NCBI RefSeq assembly: GCF_900142275.1
Contig: NZ_FRAI01000011.1
Coordinates: 1-64,000, forward strand
Source of the DNA: Anaerobranca californiensis DSM 14826
GTDB taxonomy: Bacteria > Bacillota > Proteinivoracia > Proteinivoracales > Proteinivoracaceae
Length of the DNA: 64,000 nucleotides
Direction: 5' to 3'
A model generated the notes under the pieces. The model ran no database searches. It saw only the letters and a program-made list of their open reading frames with translations, and was not told the origin of the DNA. Both the position numbers and the translations under genes were made by a program. Shown here in pieces: positions 8,750 to 18,100 of the stretch (positions are counted from its first letter, which is position 1; each line of letters begins with the position of its first letter).

Positions 8750-8769
8750 GTCAGTGCCCCCACACTGAC
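8750..8769 (+). terminator. Terminator after subtilase gene
   Basis: GTCAGTG (8750-8756) pairs with CACTGAC (8763-8769), followed by a run of T. Confidence 0.85.
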
Positions 8770-8834
8770 TTTTTTGCATTTTTTTAGTTAAATGTAATAT
8801 AATTGTAGTAAAAAATGAAGAGGGAGATGCTAAA

Positions 8835-9554
8835 ATGAAAGGTAATATACATAAAAAATTATTTTTATTTTTATTAATTTGTTCAGTAATTGTACAAGCA
8901 GGTTGTGGGATAAAAAAAGTATATTATGAACATGGAGTTTTAAAATATCAAGGGGAAATGAAGGGGGGACAATTCCACGGCAGAGGAAGTCTTTACACTG
9001 AAGAAGGAAATTTATATTATGAAGGAGAATTTTATGAAGGGGATTTCCATGGATATGGCATAATATATAATGATGAAAATCAGGTGGTTTATGAAGGCCA
9101 GTTTTATAAAGGTAAACAACATGGATATGGGAAAAGTTTTCGAAATGGCATTTTGTGGTATGAGGGAGAATTTGTCAATGGCTCACCCCAGGGGGAAGGG
9201 AAATGGTATTATGAAGATGGTTCCCTTTGGTATGAAGGAGGTTGGAAAAATAATTTACCCCATGGATATGGTACATGGTATACCAAAACTGGTCAGGTGA
9301 AATATCAAGGGGAATATGTTAACGGTAAGTACCATGGAAAGGGAAAACTTTATTATGACAATGGTACACTGTGGTATCAAGGGGAATTTATAGAAGGGGT
9401 TTTTCAAGGAGAAGGTCGGCAATACAGAGAAGATGGCAGTTTACTTTACGAAGGAGAATTCTATAACGGTAAACGCCATGGTCAAGGTAAATGGTATAGA
9501 GATGGTAAACTGATATATCAAGGGGAGTGGCAAAATGACCATCCCGTATATTAA
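8835..9554 (+). CDS. MORN-repeat lipoprotein
   Basis: Surface lipoprotein of 239 residues. A short signal peptide ends in the lipobox VQAGC with the lipidated Cys24. The rest is an almost uninterrupted array of about eight MORN-type repeats of 22-24 residues with the core YxGEFxxGxxHGxGxxY, for example YEGEFYEGDFHGYGIIY. MORN arrays form flat beta-sheets that in other systems bind lipids or proteins; no enzyme domain is present, so the role is unknown, perhaps cell-surface binding or scaffolding. It is a single gene with its own terminator. The repeat array makes it prone to copy-number change by recombination. Confidence 0.88.
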   Translation: MKGNIHKKLFLFLLICSVIVQAGCGIKKVYYEHGVLKYQGEMKGGQFHGRGSLYTEEGNLYYEGEFYEGDFHGYGIIYNDENQVVYEGQFYKGKQHGYGKSFRNGILWYEGEFVNGSPQGEGKWYYEDGSLWYEGGWKNNLPHGYGTWYTKTGQVKYQGEYVNGKYHGKGKLYYDNGTLWYQGEFIEGVFQGEGRQYREDGSLLYEGEFYNGKRHGQGKWYRDGKLIYQGEWQNDHPVY

Positions 9555-9560
9555 AAAAAG

Positions 9561-9600
9561 GGGTATCGCTAACTACTTATCCAGTAGTTTTGCGATACCC
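9561..9600 (+). terminator. Terminator after MORN lipoprotein gene
   Basis: GGGTATCGC (9561-9569) pairs with GCGATACCC (9592-9600), followed by TTATTTTT. Confidence 0.8.
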
Positions 9601-9673
9601 TTATTTTTATGAATGAATTACAACACTTTTTCACAAAATAAAAATATCTAAAATATGTAAAGGAGTGGTTACT

Positions 9674-12130
9674 ATAAAAGCAGTAATTATGGCAGGTGGA
9701 AAGGGAACAAGACTTAGGCCATTGACCTGTGGATTACCAAAACCAATGGTACCTATTTTAAATAAACCAGTAATGGAATATGCTATCAATCTTTTAAGTA
9801 AACACTCAATCACTGATATTGCCGTAACATTGGCATATCTTCCAGAAAAGATCATCGACTATTTTGGAGATGGTGAAAAATTTAATGTAAAACTCAATTA
9901 TTTTGTGGAAGATGTACCATTAGGTACAGCAGGTAGTGTTAAAAACTGTGGAGACTTCTTAGATCAAACATTTATTGTCATCAGTGGAGATGCCTTGACA
10001 GATCTAGATTTAACGAAAGCCATTGAGTTTCATAAAGGGAAAAAAGCTAAAGTTACTTTAGTTCTTCGGAAAGAACCTATTCCCTTAGAATACGGAGTTG
10101 TAATAGTGGATCCCCATGGGAAAATCATTAAATTTTTGGAAAAACCCAGTTGGGGAGAAGTTTTTAGTAATACCATCAATACAGGAATATATATTTTAGA
10201 ACCTGAAGTCTTTGATTACTATCAAAAAGGGGATACTTTCGACTTTAGTAAAGATTTATTCCCTAAGTTATTAGAAGAAAAAATTCCCATGTACGGCTAT
10301 GTAATGGACAGTTACTGGAATGATATAGGAGCTTTAACTTCTTATAAAGAAACTCAATTTTATATGTTAAGTGAAAACGTCCAGCTACCTATCGATGCTA
10401 AAGAAATAGAACGGGGTATTTGGGTTGATGAAGGGACTTTAATCTCAAACAAAGCTAAACTAATTCCCCCATTATATATAGGTAAAAACTGTGTGATAAA
10501 TGATGGAGTGGAATTAGGACCAAATACTATTTTAGGAGATAATTGTAAAATCGGAGCTAGTTCTACACTAAAAAACTCTACCCTTTGGAAAGGGGTAAAA
10601 TTAGGCAATTTCTGTGAAATTAGAGGAGCTGTTCTTTGTTCAGATGTCCAATTATCATCTAGGGTAAAAGTTTATGAAAATTGTGTCATCGGTCAAGGTA
10701 GTGTTTTAAAAGATGATAGTACTGTAAAACCAGAAGTAAAGATTTGGCCGGAAAAAAGGGTGGAAGAAGGAACAGTACTGACTCAAAATCTAATTTGGGG
10801 TACTCAAAGTAAAAAAAATATTTTTGGCAATCGGGGTGTAAAAGGGGATATCAACATCGATATAACTCCGGAATTTGCAACAAAGCTAGGCTGTTGTTTT
10901 GGCTCAGTCTTTAAAAAGGAAGGTGCAATAGTAGTAGGTGGTGATGAAAATAAAGGTTCATCTTTAATTAAAAATGCCTTTATTGCAGGAGTTCAATCAA
11001 CAGGACAAAGGGTAATTGATGTAAGGAATTCTATTTTACCGATGACTAGGTTTGCTATTAAACATTTTAATGCTTTAGGTGGTATCCATGTTAAAGGTGA
11101 TGGATTTAAACCTAATTCTATTAGTATAGAATTTTTAAATGAAAAAGGAGCTAATATTTCTAAAAGTGTAGAAAGGGAACTAGAAAATCTCCTTTGCACT
11201 GAGGGGGTAAAACGTTGTGATGTTTGGGAAATCAAAGAAGTTATTGAAGTAGATAATCTAGCTTATTTTTACATAGAAGAAGGTAAGAAATATATTGCAA
11301 ACTTAAAAGGGATCAAAGAAGTTGTTCCATCGGTTAACTTATTCTCTAGCTCTCCAAAAGCCTTAGAAATAGGAACTGATTTTTTAAAAGGGTTAGGTTG
11401 TAAGGTTAAAGGTAAAGTTTTTGATAGTTATTCCAATGGCAATTGGATGGATGAAATCAGGGCAAATGCCTGGAAGGGGCAATATATTTTAACTGCTGTT
11501 ATTAAAGAAAATGGGGAAGCTTTGGTGTTAATTGATAATAGAGGAAGAATGGTAGCGGAAGAAGTTTATCAATTATTGGTATATCAAATTTTGTTAAATA
11601 GAGGGGAAAAATTAAAATTAATTGCCCCCCATACATTCCCTGAAGTCATCGATCGACTAGGGAAAATTTATAATTGCCCGGTAATTAGAACTAAAAACAG
11701 TCCTTCAACTGTGATGAATGAAATGTTAAAGGATGATCAAGGTTTAGGAAACTACCTACAATTCATTTTAAATTACGATGCTGTTTGGGGATTAGGGATA
11801 ATTTTGGATTATTTAGTACAAAAGGGGATAGAATTTAAGGATTTATTGGATGATTTACCTAAATTTTATTACCAAAAAAGGGAAATACCGTGTAACTGGG
11901 AGGATAAAGGAAGGGTAATAAAAGAATTGATGATGGAAAATCAAATTACCAATAAAGAACCCTTTGAAGGAGTAAGAATTGAAGATAAAAGGGGTTGGGG
12001 AGTAATTCTCCCTGACAATGAAAGACCTATTTTTAATATATTTGCTGAAGGTTTAACAGAGGAATATGCTAAAGAGCTTTGTGACTTTTTTACAGATAAA
12101 GTAAAGGGAATATTAGAAATGAAAAAATGA
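9674..12130 (+). CDS. NDP-sugar pyrophosphorylase/phosphohexomutase fusion, probable AUA start
   Basis: Bifunctional cytoplasmic enzyme of about 818 residues. Residues 1-230 are a nucleotidyltransferase (AVIMAGGKGTRLRPLT signature, then KPMVPILNKP and GDALTD). Residues about 250-370 are a left-handed beta-helix of hexapeptide repeats. Residues about 375-815 resemble alpha-D-phosphohexomutase domains, but the usual TASHNP phosphoserine loop is not obvious (RNSILPMTRFAI lies at its place), so mutase activity is doubtful. Start choice: homologues begin M-K-A-V-I-M-A-G-G. Here that Met codon is ATA (9674), exactly 8 nt after AAAGGAG. The only other in-frame start, GTG at 9665, overlaps the ribosome site itself. 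The gene lies 28 nt upstream of the glucan synthase gene and may supply its nucleotide sugar. Confidence 0.85.
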   Translation: MKAVIMAGGKGTRLRPLTCGLPKPMVPILNKPVMEYAINLLSKHSITDIAVTLAYLPEKIIDYFGDGEKFNVKLNYFVEDVPLGTAGSVKNCGDFLDQTFIVISGDALTDLDLTKAIEFHKGKKAKVTLVLRKEPIPLEYGVVIVDPHGKIIKFLEKPSWGEVFSNTINTGIYILEPEVFDYYQKGDTFDFSKDLFPKLLEEKIPMYGYVMDSYWNDIGALTSYKETQFYMLSENVQLPIDAKEIERGIWVDEGTLISNKAKLIPPLYIGKNCVINDGVELGPNTILGDNCKIGASSTLKNSTLWKGVKLGNFCEIRGAVLCSDVQLSSRVKVYENCVIGQGSVLKDDSTVKPEVKIWPEKRVEEGTVLTQNLIWGTQSKKNIFGNRGVKGDINIDITPEFATKLGCCFGSVFKKEGAIVVGGDENKGSSLIKNAFIAGVQSTGQRVIDVRNSILPMTRFAIKHFNALGGIHVKGDGFKPNSISIEFLNEKGANISKSVERELENLLCTEGVKRCDVWEIKEVIEVDNLAYFYIEEGKKYIANLKGIKEVVPSVNLFSSSPKALEIGTDFLKGLGCKVKGKVFDSYSNGNWMDEIRANAWKGQYILTAVIKENGEALVLIDNRGRMVAEEVYQLLVYQILLNRGEKLKLIAPHTFPEVIDRLGKIYNCPVIRTKNSPSTVMNEMLKDDQGLGNYLQFILNYDAVWGLGIILDYLVQKGIEFKDLLDDLPKFYYQKREIPCNWEDKGRVIKELMMENQITNKEPFEGVRIEDKRGWGVILPDNERPIFNIFAEGLTEEYAKELCDFFTDKVKGILEMKK

Positions 12131-12158
12131 AGCATCTAAGGGAAAGGGTTGATAGTAA

Positions 12159-15100
12159 ATGAGTCTAGCAAAAAAGGAAATCGAGTTACAGACTATCGAA
12201 TCATTAAAAGATGTACTATTGACAGGAGAGGAATTGAGAAATCACGCTAAAGAAATAGCTAAACAACATAAAATTTACTCAGAACCTAAACCCATTAGAC
12301 CCTTAATTAATAAACTAGATCAAACCTTTAGTGAAATAGTTAAGGTATACAAAGAACTAAGTATAGAAGCTCAAAACAAAAAATCTATGAGTCCTGCTTC
12401 AGAGTGGTTGCTTGATAATTTTTATAAAGTTGAAGAACAAGTTAAAGATGTTAGATTAAATTTGTTAAAAGATAGATTTTTAAAACTATATACCATAAAA
12501 AGTGGGGTATTTAAAGGTTATCCAAGGGTCTACGCCATTTTATTAGACTATATCTCCCATACTGATGGGAAAATTGAAGAAGAAAGTTTAATGGAGTTTA
12601 TTGAAGGTTATCAAACCCAAAGGGTACTATCTATAGGGGAAATTTGGTCAATTTCTTTAATGGCTAGAATTGCATTAATTAAAAATATAAATATCATCTG
12701 CCGTGATATTTATTTGAATCAGAGATGGTGGAGAAAAGCAGAAGAATTAGCAAAGGAAGAACCAGATAAAATTATCAATTATTTACAAGAAAAGATGGAA
12801 TTTTCCGACTCTATAAGCCCTGCTTTTGTAGAGCACTTACTTAAACAGTTGAGGAGAATGGACACAGAAACAGGAGATGTAATTAGTTTTTTAGAAAAAA
12901 AACTAAAAGAGTTTAATACATCCATCCAGCAGCTGCTGCTAGAGGAACATAGAGAACAAGCTGCTAGAAAGATATCAATTGGTAATTCCATCATCAGTTT
13001 AAATACCATATCTACCATTGATTGGAATGATATTTTTGAATCCCTCAATGTTGTAGAGAAGACATTGAGGGATGATCCTTTAGGTATTTATGATAAAATG
13101 GATTTTGAATCTAGAGATTACTATAGAATTGAAATTGAAAGGCTATCTAATAAGTTAAATAGATCTGAAACGAAAATTGCTCAAGTTGCAGTAGATTTAG
13201 CCCAAAGGAAATGGGATGAAGGTCATAGGGATAAGTATGCCCATGTTGGCTTTTATATTATAGATGAAGGGGTTAAAGAATTATCTACTGTTTTAAAGGC
13301 TAAAGGATTTAAAAAATTTTCTAATCCATTGGGGGTTTATATCACTCCTATCATCTCATTGACTTTAGGCCTTTCCCTAATCTTTTTCCTTATAGCTAAT
13401 TACTATTGGAATAACTTTAATTTGAGTTTACTATTTTCCCTTGTTCTATTAATACCAGTTAGTGATGTAGCAGTTCACTTAATTAATTATATTTTATTAA
13501 AAATTTATCACCCTAGAATTTTGCCGAGATTAGAATTTAAATCAGGCATAGGTAAAGAAAATGCTACCTTTATAATTGTCCCTACTTTATTTCCCAATAT
13601 AGATAGGGTAAAAGAACTGGTTAGACAATTGGAGATCCATTATCAAGGGAATAAAGATCCTCACTTTTACTTTGCCCTTTTGGCCGACTTAAAGGATTCT
13701 AAAGAACAGAACTGTGAAAATGATCAAGGGATAATTAACTACGCAGTGGAAGAAATTAATAAATTGAATGAGAAATACGGGGAAGAGAGATTTTTTGTAT
13801 ATATAAGAAAAAGAGTTTATAGCCCTAATGAAGGAAAGTGGATGGGTTGGGAAAGAAAAAGGGGAGCAATTGAAGAATTTAACAATCTCTTATTGGGAAA
13901 AAATAACACTACTTTTAATGTGATAACTGGAATTCCAAAAGATGAGATAAAATATATCATAACTTTAGATGCAGATACTCAACTGCCAATTTCTACTGGG
14001 AAAAAACTGGTGGGAATAATAGCCCATCCATTAAACAAAGCTATTATTGGAGAAAACAATATTGTGAAAGAAGGTTATGGTATAATCCAGCCTAGAATAG
14101 GGATATCAGTGGAAAGTTCTAACAAAACCTTTTTTGCTAAGGTTTACGGAGGGCAAGGTGGTATTGACCCTTATACCACTGCCAGTTCTGATATTTATCA
14201 GGACTTGTTTTCCCATGGAATTTTTACAGGGAAAGGGATATATGACCTTAAGGTCTTTGCGGAAATATTACACAAAAACATTCCTGAAAATTCTGTATTA
14301 AGCCATGATTTACTGGAAGGATGTTACTTGAGAACAGGGTTAGCCACTGATGTAGAATTAATTGATGGTTATCCTACTAAATTTAGCTCATATATTATGC
14401 GGCTACACCGGTGGGTAAGGGGAGATTGGCAGCTAATTCCTTGGCTATTTAGTAAAGTAAGGGACAGGGAAAAAAAACTGGTAAAAAATCCTTTATTCTC
14501 CCTTTCTAAATGGAAAATTTTTGATAATCTCCGAAGAAGTTTGGTTCCAGTAAAATTGTTAATCTTCTTTATAATGACCTTTCTTTTAGTTGACAAAGGT
14601 CAAGGACTGCTAATTTCAATAGGGCTTTTTATTGCCATTTTTCCTGCTTTATTAAATACAGTAGAATATTTTCGAGTAGGGCATAACCAAAGGGGGTATG
14701 ATGGTAAAACAAATGTCCGGAAGTTTTATGGGGTTTCAGCCCTTTGGTATCAAGTGATATTCAATTTCTGTTTTTTACCTTACCAAGGGTATATGTTATT
14801 AGATGCTATAATTAGAACTTTATTTAGGGTATGCTTTACCCAAAAAAATATGCTAGAATGGGTTACAGCAGCTGATCAGGAAAGAAGTTTACAAAATGAT
14901 CTTAAAAGCTATTTTATAAGGATGAAGTCAGGGTTAATTATAACTTTAATTACCCTTGTTGGGGTTTTGCTCCTTATTCCACAAAATATGATTTATCTTT
15001 TACCTATAATTTTTCTATGGTCCATATCCCCTTATATAGCATATAAAATTAGTCAAGATATACTTGTTGAGGAAAGTAAAGCTAGTTTAACAGAGGAAGA

Positions 15101-18100
15101 TATTGAACTGTTAAGGGAACTAGCCAGGAAAACTTGGAGCTATTATGAAGATTTCTCCAATGAAACTAATAACTACCTTCCCCCTGATAATTATCAGGTA
15201 TATCCTCCTAAAGGATTAGCTAATAGAACTTCCCCTACCAATATTGGTTGCATGTTATTAGGGGTAATAATAGCTAAAGATTTTGGCTATCTTACTGTAA
15301 AAGAAACTTTACAAAGGTTAGGAAATACTTTAAAAACTGTGGGGAAACTGGAAACATGGCACGGACATCTATATAACTGGTATGATACTAATACCCTTGA
15401 AGTTCTTAAACCAGCCTATGTTTCCACTGTTGACAGTGGGAATTTCATCAGTAATTTAATAGTCCTTAAAGAAGCATTAGAGGAATTTGCTGATGAAGAA
15501 ATCTTCTGTTATAACAAGCTGTTAGGTCTAAGGGATACCGCCCTTTTGGCAGAAGTTTTTGATGATACTAAAATGTTATTTACGTTGGGGGATACGGATA
15601 TCAGGACTAAAGGGTTAGGTATCGATAAATATAAAGAGGTTTTAGAAGGATTAAAGGGAACAACTGAACAGGGATATTGGCAAAGGAAATATAATAAAAT
15701 GCTCCAGGATTTTAGGGAAGAAGTAGAAGAATTGTATTTAAAATGTCAAGGAAATGAATTTGCCCAATTCCCTGAAATAGAAACATTTGTCAAGGAATTA
15801 AATTATAGCAATACCATTAACAAATTAAAGGGGATATATAAAAAATTACTCCAAAAGCTAAAAGATGAGGAGCTAGTTTCCAAAAAACTAATGGAACTAA
15901 AAGAAAAGCTAAAAGAAAAGCTGGATAAAATAGCTATTTTAGAAGGAAAGATAAACGAACTCCTTTCAATAATAGATACTATAATTGAAGGGACAGAGTT
16001 TGTCCACCTTTATGATCCTAAGAGAAACCTCTTTTCCATTGGTTATAATGTAGATGATGAGAGATTGACTAATTCATATTACGATTTACTGGCTTCAGAA
16101 GCTAGAACCACTAGTTATCTTGCCATTAGTAAAGGAGAAATACCAAAGAAACACTGGTTTAAATTAGGTAGGGGACTATCTATAGTTGATGGTTCTAGAA
16201 GTCTTGTTTCATGGACCGGTACCATGTTCGAGTATTTTATGCCTAATTTACTCTTGAAGAACTATAAAGATACCCTTTTAGATGAAACTTACAAAGGGGT
16301 AATATTAGCCCAAAAGAAATATGCTAATAAAAGGAATGTTCCCTGGGGTGTTTCTGAATCCGGTTACTATACCTTTGATTTGGCACTGAACTATCAGTAC
16401 AAAGCCTTTGGTATTCCGGAATTGGGATTAAAAAGGGGATTGTCCAATGATACCGTTATCTCCCCTTATGCTTGTATTTTGGCAATTTCCTTCGATCCTA
16501 AAGGGGTTATAGAGAATATAAAAAAATTACAAAAAGAGGGACTGGGGGGGCAATATGGTTTGTATGAAGCCGTTGATTATACCCCAGCAAGATCATTAAT
16601 CCACGGTAAAGATAAAAAAATTGTTAAAAGTTTTATGGCCCATCATCAAGGGATGATCCTCATGGCACTAGACAATTTCCTATATGGGAATATCCTGCAA
16701 AAACGCTTCCATAAAAATCCTATGATAAAGGCAGGAGAAACTTTGTTACAAGAAAAGATTCCAGTAAGGGCTGTTATTACTAAGGAACTTAAAGATGTTG
16801 AAGATTATCTTCCCACATATGTAACTAAAGGAGAAGAGTTAATCAGGGAGTATGACTCAATCACCCCATATCTTCCAAGCTGTCATATAATCACCAATGG
16901 AAGGTATTCAGTGATGTTAAATGAAAGGGGAGGGGGATATAGTAAATGTTTAGATAATAATATAACAAGATGGAGGGAAGATTCCCTTTTAGGTAAATAC
17001 GGAACCTATGTGATCTTTAAAAAAGATGATAAGCTGTGGTCTGCGGCATATGAGCCATTAAGGGATGAAGGGGATAGTTATAAAGTTAAGTTCTATAATG
17101 ATAAAGCCCTATATTATCGCCATGACGATAATATAACGACTAAAATGGAAGTTACTGTATCATCTGAAGATAATGTAGAGATTAGGAAAATCACCCTTTC
17201 TAACCACAATGTTACCGATGCAACCATTGAAGTTACAAGTTTTATGGAATTAGTTTTAGGGAACCATCTCGCCGATTTAGCTCACCCCGCTTTCAGTAAT
17301 TTATTCCTGCGGACAGAAATGATCCCTGAATATGAATGTCTAGTTGCTTCTAGACGGCCTAGGGAAGAACATAAAGGTGAGGTTTGGGGTTTTCACACCA
17401 TAGTGCTCAATGGTCAATGTATAGGAGGATTACAATATGAAACTATGCGGGGTAACTTTATTGGTAGAGGGAAAGACATTAAAAATGCCATCGCCTACCA
17501 TAATCCATTAACTGATTCCACAGGTATAGTTTTAGACCCCTGTTTCAGTTTAAGGAAAAAAGTATATGTTCCATCGGGAGGATCGGTACAAGTTATTTTT
17601 ATTACAGGAATTGGTGAAAGTAAAGGAGAAGTTTTGGATTTGGCGAAGAAGTATCGGGATTTCAATACAATAACCCGAAGTTTTGACCTTGCCTATACTA
17701 GAAGTCAAGTGGAAATGTCCTTTATGGATATTAAAAAAGAAGAATTGAAAATTTATCAAGATATGATTTCTTCTTTAATTTATTTAAGTCCTGTCAAAGA
17801 AAGATATGGGAAGATTATAAAAGAAAACAATAAAAATCAAACTGCCCTTTGGAGCTATGGAATTTCAGGGGATTTACCAATTGTCCTCTTAGTTGTTAAA
17901 AATCCAGAAGAGGCTTCTATTTTCCAAAGTCTTTTAAAGGCCCATGAATATTGGACATCTAAAGGATTAAAAGTGGATCTTGTAGTACTAAATGAAGAAG
18001 AGAATAGTTACTTACAACCGTTACAACAGATGTTAAATGATATGGTTTCTGCCAGTCATGGTAGACATTTACTAGATACCCCTGGTGGTGTCTTTATTAG

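Noticed and set aside
8835-9554. MORN gene as a DNA tandem-repeat locus only
   Set aside because: The frame is intact, with lipobox, ribosome site and terminator, so it is a real gene.
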